Assembly (NCBI RefSeq): GCF_002855795.1
Contig: NZ_NJPO01000034.1
Span: 1 to 14,011 of the forward strand
Origin: Candidatus Palibaumannia cicadellinicola
Lineage (GTDB): Bacteria; Pseudomonadota; Gammaproteobacteria; Enterobacterales; Enterobacteriaceae
Reading direction: 5' to 3'
DNA: 14,011 nucleotides
Part shown: piece after piece, positions 1 to 8,072 of the stretch
How the letters are laid out: the number at the start of each line of letters is the position of its first letter
How positions within the stretch are numbered: position 1 is the stretch's first letter
Position numbers and translations under genes: made by a program
The notes under the pieces: model-generated
What the model was told of the DNA's origin: nothing
The model's database searches: none
The model's input: only the letters and a program-made list of their open reading frames with translations

Positions 1-326
1 TATGCCTAGCTGCTATTTTGTGGCTTGGGCAGCGCAGATTAGTTAATTTATTATCTACTAACGCATTAAGACGTTTGATTTTGGTATGGTGGTTTAATGC
101 CTGGGGTTTTGACTGGCTATATTACCATATTTTCGTCAAACCTTATTTGACTATTGCCCAACTTTTATCCTCAGATCCGATCAATACTCTGATGAATATC
201 CCGGCAGTCCTGATTAGATGGTTAGGGTTAGGCATTAAGATAAGTGAGAATGGTAAGTTACGTTGGTATGCGGCGTCGATGTGTTTGGGTGCTGTAATAG
301 TTCTCGTATTGCTAGTGTTTCGTTGA
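1..326 (+). CDS. nuoL: NADH-quinone oxidoreductase subunit L, 3' part only
   Basis: This is the C-terminal end of NuoL, the largest membrane proton-pumping subunit of respiratory complex I in the inner membrane. The 5' end lies outside the window. The first complete codon is at position 3 and the frame runs to a TGA at 324-326, leaving about 107 residues. The segment contains WWFNAWGFDWLY, then FVKPYL, then MNIPAVL and SENGKLRWY, and ends in a hydrophobic helix (GAVIVLVLLVFR). This matches the end of E. coli NuoL almost residue for residue from memory, including the exact C-terminus. In the family this part holds the long lateral helix and the final transmembrane anchor. It is followed by nuoM in the usual nuo operon order. 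A TTG at 18 that could be read as a start is internal. Confidence 0.95.
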   Translation, partial: CLAAILWLGQRRLVNLLSTNALRRLILVWWFNAWGFDWLYYHIFVKPYLTIAQLLSSDPINTLMNIPAVLIRWLGLGIKISENGKLRWYAASMCLGAVIVLVLLVFR

Positions 327-428
327 AAACCACGATGACGCCGTCAGCTAATAGTAGGTAGAGCAAGTAGTATCAACAAAATAAGTGATTAATTAATCCA
401 TTTGTTCAAATAAGGAAAGCAAAACTTC

Positions 429-1961
429 ATGCTACTACCTTGGCTAATTTTGATCCCTTTTATAGGCGGTTTGTTATGCTGGCAATGCGAACATTTTGGC
501 ACCAGGATACCACGCTATATTGCTTTGATCGCGATGGGCCTAACCCTAGCACTATCCTTATTACTATGGTACGAGGGAAGCTTCCCGATAGTTATAGCAC
601 ATGGATTACCGCAATGGCAGGCGGAATATCTGCTACCTTGGATTCCAAGGTTTGGCATCAACATTCATTTTACCTTGGATGGCCTATCGATACTAATGGT
701 AGTACTTGCTAGCTTTTTAGGCATACTAGCTATTCTCTGTTCCTGGAGTGAAATTCAGCGTTACCAGGGATTTTTCTACCTGAATTTGCTATGGATTTCA
801 GGCGGGGTTATCGGTGTCTTCATGGCTATTGATATCTTTCTGTTTTTCGTATTTTGGGAAATGATGTTAGTCCCTATGTATTTTTTGATCGCATTATGGG
901 GTCATAAGGCATCGGACGGTAAGACTCGTATTACCGCTGCAAATAAATTTTTTATTTATACTCAGGCTAGTGGTCTTGTGATGCTAGTAGCGATCTTAGG
1001 ACTAGTATTCGTACACTATAATGCTACAGGGGTCTGGACTTTTAACTATAATGATCTGTTGTTTACACCGATGTCTGATAAAGTAGAATATTTGTTGATG
1101 CTTGGTTTTTTCTTAGCCTTTGCTGTCAAAATGCCTATAGTGCCACTGCATGGCTGGCTACCGGATGCCCATAGTCAAGCTCCGACCGCTGGTTCGGTTG
1201 ATTTAGCTGGTATTTTGCTTAAAACAGCTGCCTATGGATTACTACGTTTCAACCTACCGTTATTCCCGCATGCGTCCCATAAGTTTGCTCCTATAGCAAT
1301 GTGGTTGGGGGTAGTTGGTATTTTCTACGGAGCCTGGATTGCGTTTTCAGAAATAGATATTAAGCGGCTTATCGCTTATACGAGTATTTCCCACATGGGC
1401 TTACTATTAATAGCTATCTATAGCGGCAATGAACTTGCTTTTCAGGGAGCTGTAGTACAGATGATAGCCCATGGTTTATCTACTGCTGGTCTATTTATCA
1501 TCTGCGGTCAGTTATATGAACGTTTACATACCCGTGATATACGTATGATGGGTGGTTTATGGAGCCGGCTTAGCTTGATTCCAGCATTTGCGCTATTTTT
1601 CGCCATGGCTATGCTAGGTATGCCAGGTACAGGAAATTTTGTGGGGGAAATAGCTATTTTATTTGGCTGTTTCTCAATCGTTCCTATGATTACAATCATT
1701 TCTACTTTTAGCCTAGTGTTTGCCTCGATTTATTCTCTTATGATGATGCAGCGTGTTTACTATGGACCGGCAAAATCAAACGATTTATTAGCAAAAATGA
1801 CGCTACTAGAACAGCTAATCATGATGTTATTAGTTGTACTACTTGTGCTACTAGGTTGTGTACCACAACCTATTATGGATACTTCAGCTGCAGCAATGAG
1901 CAATATTCAGCACTGGTTCGCTGTTGATGCGAGTTTTACTATGTCAAAAATAGAGTTATAG
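429..1961 (+). CDS. nuoM: NADH-quinone oxidoreductase subunit M
   Basis: NuoM is an antiporter-like proton-channel subunit of complex I in the inner membrane, coupling NADH:ubiquinone electron transfer to proton export. The protein has 510 residues against 509 in E. coli and is almost entirely transmembrane helices. The residues known to matter for proton transfer sit at E. coli numbering: Glu144 in VFWEMM, Lys234 in FAVKMP, Lys265 in [10 protein letters not shown] and Glu407 in NFVGEI. The [13 protein letters not shown] motif follows Lys234, as in the family. The ATG at 429 is preceded by AAGGA at 412-416, with a 12-base spacer. It follows nuoL after 102 bases that hold no gene, only a short imperfect palindrome (336-346) with no T-run. 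It ends in tandem in-frame TAG TAG stops, five bases before nuoN. Clearly intact. Confidence 0.97.
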   Translation: MLLPWLILIPFIGGLLCWQCEHFGTRIPRYIALIAMGLTLALSLLLWYEGSFPIVIAHGLPQWQAEYLLPWIPRFGINIHFTLDGLSILMVVLASFLGILAILCSWSEIQRYQGFFYLNLLWISGGVIGVFMAIDIFLFFVFWEMMLVPMYFLIALWGHKASDGKTRITAANKFFIYTQASGLVMLVAILGLVFVHYNATGVWTFNYNDLLFTPMSDKVEYLLMLGFFLAFAVKMPIVPLHGWLPDAHSQAPTAGSVDLAGILLKTAAYGLLRFNLPLFPHASHKFAPIAMWLGVVGIFYGAWIAFSEIDIKRLIAYTSISHMGLLLIAIYSGNELAFQGAVVQMIAHGLSTAGLFIICGQLYERLHTRDIRMMGGLWSRLSLIPAFALFFAMAMLGMPGTGNFVGEIAILFGCFSIVPMITIISTFSLVFASIYSLMMMQRVYYGPAKSNDLLAKMTLLEQLIMMLLVVLLVLLGCVPQPIMDTSAAAMSNIQHWFAVDASFTMSKIEL

Positions 1962-1966
1962 TAGTC

Positions 1967-3457
1967 ATGATTATGACAATAATTATTAAGCTATTACCTG
2001 TTATAATAGTAGGATTAACAATGGTTGCTGTGATGCTATCTATTGTTTGGCAACGTAACCATTTTCGAAGTGCAACTTCGACAGTAATAGGCTTAAATCT
2101 AGCACTATTTTCGCTCTGTTTAGTAGCATATAGCAGTGATAGCGGCGTTACTGATTTAACGCCGCTGATACGTGTAGATCATTTTGCGATCTTCTATACC
2201 GGTATTGTACTAATAGCTAGTTTAGCAACTAGTACACTAGCTTATGCCTGGCTAGCAGGCTATCCAGGTAAACGAGATGAGTTTTATATACTAGTGCTTA
2301 TCGCTACGAAGGGGGGCATTATGCTGGCTTGCGCCAACCATCTAACGACACTTTTCCTTGGAATTGAGCTCATTTCTCTACCTTTGTTTGGTATGATAGG
2401 ATATGCCTACGACATAAAAAAATCGCTGGAAGCGTGTATTAAATACACATTATTATCGGCAGCTGCCTCCTCTTTTCTTTTATTCGGTATAGCATTGGTA
2501 TATGCTGCAACCGGTCAACTATCATTTATAGGCATCGGTCAGACACTAAATGACACTATGCTACATAATCCTATGCTATTAGCAGGACTAGGAATGATGA
2601 TAGTTGGAATGGGTTTTAAGCTATCATTAGTACCATTTCATCTGTGGACGCCAGATGTTTATCAGGGTGCGCCAGCGCCTGTTTCTACTTTCTTGGCCAC
2701 AGCTAGCAAAATAGCTATTTTTGCTAGCATGATGCGCTTATTATTTTACGCTCCGTTTATTAAGAATAATGGAGTACAACTAGTACTAGCTATGATAGCT
2801 TTCTGCTCTATGCTTTTCGGTAATCTGATGGCTTTGAGCCAAAGTAACATTAAACGGGTATTAGGTTATTCTTCAATCGCTCATCTTGGCTATGTATTAG
2901 TTAGTGTTCTTGCGATACCGCATACCTTAGCACTAGAAACAGTAGGTATTTATCTAGTTAGTTATCTATTTGCTAACTTAGGTGCATTTGGAGTTGTTAG
3001 TCTGATGTCTAGTCCTTACCGCGGAGATGATACAGATTTATTGTATTCCTATCGTGGCTTATTTTGGCATAAGCCGATACTTTCGGCTGTGATGACGGTA
3101 ATGATGCTATCGCTAGCGGGCATTCCTATGACATTAGGCTTTATGGGTAAATTCTATGTTATTGCCTTAGGTGTTAATAGCCACTTATGGTGGCTAACTA
3201 GCGGGGTAATCGTTAGCAGTGCTATTAGTCTGTTTTACTATTTACGCATTATGGTTAGCTTATACTTATACCCTCCTAAAAATAGGCATAGCGATACTCC
3301 TTCTCACTGGATGTTAACAGGCGGGGGGATCATGGTGCTGATATCCTTACTATTTGTGCTGTTGCTTGGGCTTTATCCACAACCACTGATTAATCTAGTT
3401 CAGTGGGCACAGCCAATAGCAATAGATTCATTCAATTCAAGACAAGGATATTTTTAA
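1967..3457 (+). CDS. nuoN: NADH-quinone oxidoreductase subunit N
   Basis: NuoN is the third antiporter-like membrane subunit of complex I and lies nearest the quinone module. The product has 496 residues against 485 in E. coli. The extra length is mostly a C-terminal tail ending in SRQGYF. Family hallmarks are present: [12 protein letters not shown] with Glu134, Lys159 in CIKYTLL, Lys218 in [12 protein letters not shown], Lys248 in TASKIA and Lys395 in GFMGKFY, within one residue of E. coli numbering. [16 protein letters not shown] and the [14 protein letters not shown] stretch are also typical. Two in-frame ATGs are possible, at 1967 and 1973. The second gives MTIIIK, which resembles the E. 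coli start MTIT, and neither has a clear Shine-Dalgarno, so translation is probably coupled to nuoM. This is the last gene of the nuo operon and converges on ubiX. Confidence 0.96.
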   Translation: MIMTIIIKLLPVIIVGLTMVAVMLSIVWQRNHFRSATSTVIGLNLALFSLCLVAYSSDSGVTDLTPLIRVDHFAIFYTGIVLIASLATSTLAYAWLAGYPGKRDEFYILVLIATKGGIMLACANHLTTLFLGIELISLPLFGMIGYAYDIKKSLEACIKYTLLSAAASSFLLFGIALVYAATGQLSFIGIGQTLNDTMLHNPMLLAGLGMMIVGMGFKLSLVPFHLWTPDVYQGAPAPVSTFLATASKIAIFASMMRLLFYAPFIKNNGVQLVLAMIAFCSMLFGNLMALSQSNIKRVLGYSSIAHLGYVLVSVLAIPHTLALETVGIYLVSYLFANLGAFGVVSLMSSPYRGDDTDLLYSYRGLFWHKPILSAVMTVMMLSLAGIPMTLGFMGKFYVIALGVNSHLWWLTSGVIVSSAISLFYYLRIMVSLYLYPPKNRHSDTPSHWMLTGGGIMVLISLLFVLLLGLYPQPLINLVQWAQPIAIDSFNSRQGYF

Positions 3458-3472
3458 GTAAGGTAAGATCGG

Positions 3473-4054
3473 TTAGCTGCCTTCTTCTCCTTGCCAAGGT
3501 TGAAAAAGATTATCAGATAACGTTAGATCTAATTGATCTAACGTACGATTAACTGTTTGATCAATGATATCGCTTACTTTACTCGGACGGTGGTAAAATG
3601 CGGGTACTGGTGGCATAATAATTGCTCCTAGTTCCGCTGCAGTGGTCATCATACGCAGATGACCCATATGTAATGGTGTTTCCCGTATACATAGCACTAA
3701 CCTACGCCGTTCTTTCAGTACAACATCTGCAGCACGAATAAGTAAGTCGTCGCTGTAACTATGAACTATACCGGAAAGAGTTTTGATCGAACACGGCAAA
3801 ATAATCATACCAGCTGTTTTAAAAGAACCAGAACTAATACTTGCGGCGATATTACGTGTATCATGCACTACGTGGGCTAGTGCCTGCACTTCGCACAAAG
3901 CAAAATTGGTTTCTAGCGCTAGTGTCTGGCACGCAGCTAAACTAAAAACTAGATGAATTTCAAGATTAGGTAAGGTACTTAGTACTTGTAATAAACGTAC
4001 GCCATAAATAGCCCCACTAGCGCCACTGATACCAACAATCAAACGTTTTATCAT
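3473..4054 (-). CDS. ubiX: Flavin prenyltransferase UbiX
   Basis: UbiX attaches a dimethylallyl group to FMN, giving the prenyl-FMN cofactor used by the decarboxylase UbiD in ubiquinone synthesis. The product has 193 residues against 189 in E. coli. The N-terminal flavin-binding segment VGISGASGAIYGVRLL, the ILPCSIKTLSGIVHS segment (residues 85-99), RETPLHMGHLRMM (124-136) and MPPVPAFYHRP (147-157) are all recognisable. Several normally conserved positions differ: SKAAR becomes SLAAC (residues 38-42), and the ERRPLVL stretch reads ERRRLVL (115-121). The ATG at 4054 is preceded by a weak GGAT. It lies downstream of purF, as in E. coli, after an 80-base gap. The E. coli neighbour argT is missing and nuoN sits there instead. 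Identity is certain; full activity is less so. Confidence 0.95.
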   Translation of the reverse strand: MIKRLIVGISGASGAIYGVRLLQVLSTLPNLEIHLVFSLAACQTLALETNFALCEVQALAHVVHDTRNIAASISSGSFKTAGMIILPCSIKTLSGIVHSYSDDLLIRAADVVLKERRRLVLCIRETPLHMGHLRMMTTAAELGAIIMPPVPAFYHRPSKVSDIIDQTVNRTLDQLDLTLSDNLFQPWQGEEGS

Positions 4055-4134
4055 AGATAAATATCCAGCTGGGAATAAAAAAGAAAAAAACTAGGTATGT
4101 AGATCTTCAGGTTTTGTGATTATTATAGTGGTAA

Positions 4135-5658
4135 TTAACCTTCGTTATAGATTTCAAGATGTTCCACTTCTACTTCTGTTTGAGCGGGTAATGCTTGATA
4201 AGAATTATTGCGTAATGACTCAAGAGAGTCGAGATAAGACTGATCAACGTCACAAGTAACATAGATACCATTGAATACCGATGATTCAAATTGCTTTACA
4301 TTTGGGTTATCTTCCCGTACAGCCTGTTCTAAAGCTGACAAATCTTGGAAAATTAAGGCATCTGCATCAATTAATTGCCTAATTTCATCTACGTCGCGTC
4401 CATGGGCAATTAATTCATTGACGCTAGGTATGTCAAGACCATAAACATTAGGGAAGCGAATTTCTGGAGCTGCCGATGCTAAATAGACATTGCTAGCGCC
4501 TGCTTCGCGCGCCATTTCGATGATTTGTTCCGAAGTAGTACCACGGACAATAGAGTCATCTACTAGTAAGACATTTTTATCGCGGAATTCGGCGCCATTA
4601 GCGTTTAGTTTACGGCGTACTGACTTTCTACGTCTTTGTTGACCAGGCATGATAAAAGTGCGCCCGACGTAGCGATTTTTAACGAAACCTTGACGATATG
4701 GTTTATCAAGAATGCGAGCAATCTCCAAAGCGATATCACAAGAAGTTTCTGGAATAGGAATCACTACATCAATTTTGAGCTTGACCCACTCGCTTGCTAT
4801 TTTTTCACCTAAAATCTTACCCATGCGGACCCGAGCACTATAGACTGAAATGTTATCTATGAAAGAGTCAGGTCGAGCGAAATATACATATTCAAACAAA
4901 CATGGATGTTGCTGTGGATTATCGGCGCACTGTCTAGTAAAAAACTGGCCCTGATCGGTAATATACACGGCCTCGCCGGAAGTAATATCACGCAGTAATT
5001 CAAAGCCCAGGGTATCTAGCGCTACGCTTTCAGAAGCAATTATATACTCATTACGGCCATCTAATAAGGTACGTTTACCTATCACTAGCGGTCGGATTCC
5101 GTTAGGATCGCGGAAAGCAAATAAACCATGGCCGATAATCATGCCTACGCAGGCATAAGCTCCACGTATTTGCCGATGTATTGCAGTGATCGCAGCAAAA
5201 ATATTATCGGCTTTTAATGGATAGTTAGGAAAACGATCTAACTCAGTAGCTAAAAGATTAAGTAGTATTTCGGAGTCTGAGGTAGTGTTAACATGACGCC
5301 TACCTTTTTCGAACAGCTTCTTACGTAATTCATGAGCGTTAGTTAAATTACCGTTGTGCGCCAGGGTGATCCCAAACGGAGAATTAACGTAAAATGGTTG
5401 TGCCTCAGAAGCACTAGAACTACCGGCGGTAGGATAGCGGACATGGCCAATATTGCTATTACCTTGTAGGCGTTGCATGTGTCGGATATGAAATACATCT
5501 TTGACTAATCCATTAGCTTTACGCATGCGAAAACAGTTTAATGCATCTGTGGTTACGATGCCTGCTGCATCTTGTCCACGGTGTTGTAGCACCGTTAATG
5601 CATCATAAATAGACTGATTAACCGGCATCACACCTGCTATCCCAACAATACCGCACAT
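4135..5658 (-). CDS. purF: Amidophosphoribosyltransferase PurF
   Basis: PurF catalyses the first committed step of purine synthesis in the cytoplasm: glutamine plus PRPP gives 5-phosphoribosylamine. The product has 507 residues against 505 in E. coli. The N-terminal glutaminase domain starts MCGIVGIAG, so Cys2 becomes the nucleophile after removal of Met1. Glutamine-pocket elements are present: [18 protein letters not shown] (Arg74), HNGN (101-104) and TTSDSE with Asp128. The phosphoribosyltransferase domain carries the PRPP motif [13 protein letters not shown] at residues 363-375. The C-terminus ends YNEG, close to E. coli HNEG. A strong Shine-Dalgarno GAGGAA (5667-5672) sits eight bases from the ATG. 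cvpA ends 36 bases upstream, the classic cvpA-purF pair. I saw no convincing PurR operator. This is the best-conserved enzyme of the window. Confidence 0.97.
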   Translation of the reverse strand: MCGIVGIAGVMPVNQSIYDALTVLQHRGQDAAGIVTTDALNCFRMRKANGLVKDVFHIRHMQRLQGNSNIGHVRYPTAGSSSASEAQPFYVNSPFGITLAHNGNLTNAHELRKKLFEKGRRHVNTTSDSEILLNLLATELDRFPNYPLKADNIFAAITAIHRQIRGAYACVGMIIGHGLFAFRDPNGIRPLVIGKRTLLDGRNEYIIASESVALDTLGFELLRDITSGEAVYITDQGQFFTRQCADNPQQHPCLFEYVYFARPDSFIDNISVYSARVRMGKILGEKIASEWVKLKIDVVIPIPETSCDIALEIARILDKPYRQGFVKNRYVGRTFIMPGQQRRRKSVRRKLNANGAEFRDKNVLLVDDSIVRGTTSEQIIEMAREAGASNVYLASAAPEIRFPNVYGLDIPSVNELIAHGRDVDEIRQLIDADALIFQDLSALEQAVREDNPNVKQFESSVFNGIYVTCDVDQSYLDSLESLRNNSYQALPAQTEVEVEHLEIYNEG

Positions 5659-5694
5659 GTTTTTATTTCCTCATCAGCGTTAAAATGATTGCTT

Positions 5695-6174
5695 TTACAC
5701 AAAACTAGACGTTTTTTGCAGAGAACGTAAAAATAATTTAATTATACCGCGGAATTCTGGTATCAACTGGGACTGTTGCCAATCTTGACTATGAGGAAAA
5801 CTAGTGAAAGTATTGAGAAACCACAGCACTGCTGAGACGATCAGTATGCCTCGCAGCAAGCCGAAACATATACCTAACACACGGTCAATGCAGGATAGGC
5901 CTGTTAGCTCTACCAGTGAGCTAACGATACTATTTACTATCTGCCCTATAAGTAGAGTTGCAATAAAAAGTAAGGTAATAGCAATACTATTCCGAACTAT
6001 CTGTTCTTCAAATTTGGTAAAGTAAATAGCAATAGTCTTATAATAGTTGCCTGATATCAAAACAGCACAAGCAAAAGTAATTAAAGATAATACTTCTCGA
6101 AGTAAACCACGAATAAGACTTACCATAGTAGAAAAAATTACTATGCCAAAGATTACATAATCTATCCAGCTCAT
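5695..6174 (-). CDS. cvpA: CvpA family inner-membrane protein (colicin V production protein)
   Basis: CvpA is a small inner-membrane protein first found as needed for colicin V production and co-transcribed with purF in E. coli. Its biochemical role is not settled. From the start chosen here it has 159 residues against 162 in E. coli and begins MSWIDYVIFG, matching E. coli MVWIDYAI. Four hydrophobic segments are visible, at about residues 5-21, 29-46, 62-86 and 97-120. The family landmarks SLIRGLLREVLSL, TGLSCIDRVLGICFG and DWQQSQLIP are present. An in-frame ATG at 6186 would add MDAR. I prefer 6174 because of the alignment and because GGA (6182-6184) sits seven bases upstream. It lies between dedD (53-base gap) and purF (36-base gap), so the operon is conserved. 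Confidence 0.9.
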   Translation of the reverse strand: MSWIDYVIFGIVIFSTMVSLIRGLLREVLSLITFACAVLISGNYYKTIAIYFTKFEEQIVRNSIAITLLFIATLLIGQIVNSIVSSLVELTGLSCIDRVLGICFGLLRGILIVSAVLWFLNTFTSFPHSQDWQQSQLIPEFRGIIKLFLRSLQKTSSFV

Positions 6175-6181
6175 GCGTGCA

Positions 6182-6184
6182 TCC
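6182..6184 (-). promoter_or_regulatory. Ribosome-binding core supporting the cvpA start at 6174
   Basis: On the - strand a GGA core lies seven bases before the ATG at 6174, a normal Shine-Dalgarno distance. It overlaps the alternative ATG at 6184-6186, whose own upstream region has only a GTAGG about 11 bases away. Together with the alignment to the E. coli N-terminus, this favours the shorter CvpA. The match is weak, so it is support rather than proof. Confidence 0.35.
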
Positions 6185-6239
6185 ATTTGTACTGCAACCT
6201 ACGTTATTTATGTCTTTCTATATTTAATTTCTTGCGATG

Positions 6240-6740
6240 CTACTCAGCATCGATCTTAGCTATATCTATATATGGATACAGCTGGCCATTAAGGGCACTT
6301 AACTGGTTTAACTCTTTAAGAAAAAGCTGTAACTTTTTTTTCGAAGTATCCGGGCCGACAAAGATACGTGTAATTTGTCCTTCTACCGGTATAGAAGGTA
6401 ACGTATATACCGAGTATCCAGATAGCCGCAGCTGATCCACAATTTCTAATACCTTCGGAGCGTTTTTTAATGCTCCTAACTGTACCACCCAAGCCTGGGG
6501 CTGATCTATTTGTGATTTTACTATATTTTTTTCTAATGAATTACTCGGCAATTTCTGATTATGATTAGCTAGATATGAAATCTCTCGCTTATTGTTGTTA
6601 AGTTCAGGCGCAAGTGGAATAGCAACAAATTTATCATGAACAATATTTTTATTACTGTGAAGCAGACTAGGTAGAACAATTATCCCTAATGCAATAATTA
6701 TCATGGTCCCAGCTAGACGATTATTAAACTTGCTATCCAT
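6240..6740 (-). CDS. dedD: SPOR-domain cell-division protein DedD, shortened
   Basis: DedD is a bitopic inner-membrane protein that gathers at the division septum by binding peptidoglycan lacking stem peptides through its SPOR domain. It helps cell constriction. The product has 166 residues against about 220 in E. coli. The N-terminus SKFNNRLAGTMIIIALGIIV (residues 3-22) forms the single membrane helix. The SPOR domain starts at about residue 83 with AWVVQLGALKNAPKV and continues through GYSVYTLPS and RIFVGPD to about residue 155. The loss of about 54 residues falls in the periplasmic linker, which in E. coli is long and rich in Pro, Glu and Ala; here it is short and rich in Asn, Lys and Ser. 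The ATG at 6740 has GAGGG upstream and overlaps the end of folC by eight bases. A run of eight A lies in the SPOR coding region (6334-6341). Confidence 0.93.
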   Translation of the reverse strand: MDSKFNNRLAGTMIIIALGIIVLPSLLHSNKNIVHDKFVAIPLAPELNNNKREISYLANHNQKLPSNSLEKNIVKSQIDQPQAWVVQLGALKNAPKVLEIVDQLRLSGYSVYTLPSIPVEGQITRIFVGPDTSKKKLQLFLKELNQLSALNGQLYPYIDIAKIDAE

Positions 6741-8016
6741 GTTTATGAACCCTCATTACTGAGGCTACGGTATGAAATGACCCGAAAACTAGCACACAGT
6801 CTTCTGGAGCGGCATCTAACATAACCTGCCGCCAAGCGCTAACAACATCCTTAAACAGTTGCGCATCGCTATCAAGCCATGTCGCAAGTTGTTCTGCGCG
6901 TGCTGCACATGGATCTTCCAACGTTGCGCAGTACCATACCGCTACTTTATCGCGTAGACAAGTTAGCGTACTTTGAATATCTTTATGAGCCAGCATACCC
7001 ACAACTGCCCTAATTTTTCCAATCGGAGATAAATGCAGTGTGTCTAGCTGGCGCGCGATATAATCTGCGGCATGGGGATTATGTGCAACATCTAGGATAA
7101 CTAGTGGTTGCTGGCGGATAATCTGGAAGCGTCCCGGTAGCATCGCATCGCATAAACCTTGACGAATAGAATCTTCATGTACCACAAAAGGTAGGTGGTG
7201 CACTGTCGCTAATGCGGTAGCCGCATTAGCGAGCGGAATCGTAGGTAACGGTAGCCTTTGTAACTGGCTATCTTTCTCCCACCAATGCCAGCAACTATTT
7301 TCTTCTACCCTAAATCCCCAATCTCTATCACGGGCAAACAATTTAGCACAGCAGTTATCAGCAGCTATATCTAGGGTAATAGGTCGGTCGGATTCACCAA
7401 CAATTACTGGTTTACCATAACGGATAATTCCCGCTTTTTCGTATGCAATACTTGCACGATCTGAACCTAGCCAGGCTGTATGATCTAGAGCAATACTAGT
7501 GATTACGGCAACATCTGCGTTAACGATATTTGTTGCATCTAATCGACCGCCTAGTCCAACCTCAAGGATTACTACATCTAACGTCGCTTGGCAAAATAGC
7601 TGTAACGCAGATAGTGTACTGAATTCAAAATAACTCAAAGAGGTATTATGGCGACCCATTTCTACGACTGCCATTGCTTCACTGTGAGCAGCTTCGGCTA
7701 GTTCCTCTCCGTTAATGCGTACCCGTTCTGTATAGTGTAACAGATGGGGTGAACTAAAAACGCCAACTTGTAGACCATAAGATAACAAAATAGCTTCTAA
7801 TAGCCGGCAGGTTGTGCCTTTACCGTTAGTGCCTCCAACTGTTATTACCAGCGGGGCTGGTTTGAGTAGATCTAGGCTGTTTGCTACATGGCGTATTCGG
7901 TCTAAGCCTAAATCTATGGGCTTTACGTGCAAATTATTGATATAATCAAGCCATACAGCAAGTGGCGACTCTTCGTGAGGAATAGTCATCGTAAAATTAT
8001 TAATATTTGTATTCAT
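6733..8016 (-). CDS. folC: Bifunctional dihydrofolate synthase / folylpolyglutamate synthase
   Basis: FolC adds glutamate to dihydropteroate to make dihydrofolate, then extends the glutamate tail of folates, in the cytoplasm with ATP. The product has 427 residues against 422 in E. coli. Visible Mur-ligase-family features are the P-loop GGTNGKGTT (61-69), SSPHLLHYTERVR (88-100), LEVGLGGRLDATN (151-163), SIALDHT (174-180), EKAGI with Lys194, the residue carbamylated in the family, and LDVAHNPHA (308-316) opening the C-terminal domain. The segment ILPGRFQIV of E. coli appears as MLPGRFQII. The start is uncertain: ATG at 8016 gives MNTNINNFT before MTIPHEESPLA, and a second in-frame ATG lies at 7989. 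Neither has a clear Shine-Dalgarno. It follows accD by 56 bases and overlaps dedD by eight, the E. coli order. Confidence 0.96.
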   Translation of the reverse strand: MNTNINNFTMTIPHEESPLAVWLDYINNLHVKPIDLGLDRIRHVANSLDLLKPAPLVITVGGTNGKGTTCRLLEAILLSYGLQVGVFSSPHLLHYTERVRINGEELAEAAHSEAMAVVEMGRHNTSLSYFEFSTLSALQLFCQATLDVVILEVGLGGRLDATNIVNADVAVITSIALDHTAWLGSDRASIAYEKAGIIRYGKPVIVGESDRPITLDIAADNCCAKLFARDRDWGFRVEENSCWHWWEKDSQLQRLPLPTIPLANAATALATVHHLPFVVHEDSIRQGLCDAMLPGRFQIIRQQPLVILDVAHNPHAADYIARQLDTLHLSPIGKIRAVVGMLAHKDIQSTLTCLRDKVAVWYCATLEDPCAARAEQLATWLDSDAQLFKDVVSAWRQVMLDAAPEDCVLVFGSFHTVASVMRVHKHG

Positions 8017-8072
8017 TAGTTCATAGTGTTATTTCTTTAATAAGGAAACGTGAAACGATAAAGTTCTGCTTA

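Noticed and set aside
336..346. Imperfect palindrome TGACG-C-CGTCA in the nuoL-nuoM gap
   Set aside because: It is too short, with no T-run and no known operator match; the gap otherwise shows nothing but the nuoM ribosome site.
440..712. Open frame of 90 codons on the + strand inside nuoM
   Set aside because: It is an out-of-frame shadow of nuoM, with no recognisable protein features and no ribosome site.
6187..6239. Possible PurR operator upstream of cvpA-purF
   Set aside because: The closest stretch (AACGTAGGTTGC on the - strand) does not keep the palindromic PurR pattern.
6187..6435. Open frame of 82 codons on the + strand across the cvpA-dedD gap
   Set aside because: It is antisense to the well-supported dedD SPOR domain and looks like no known protein.
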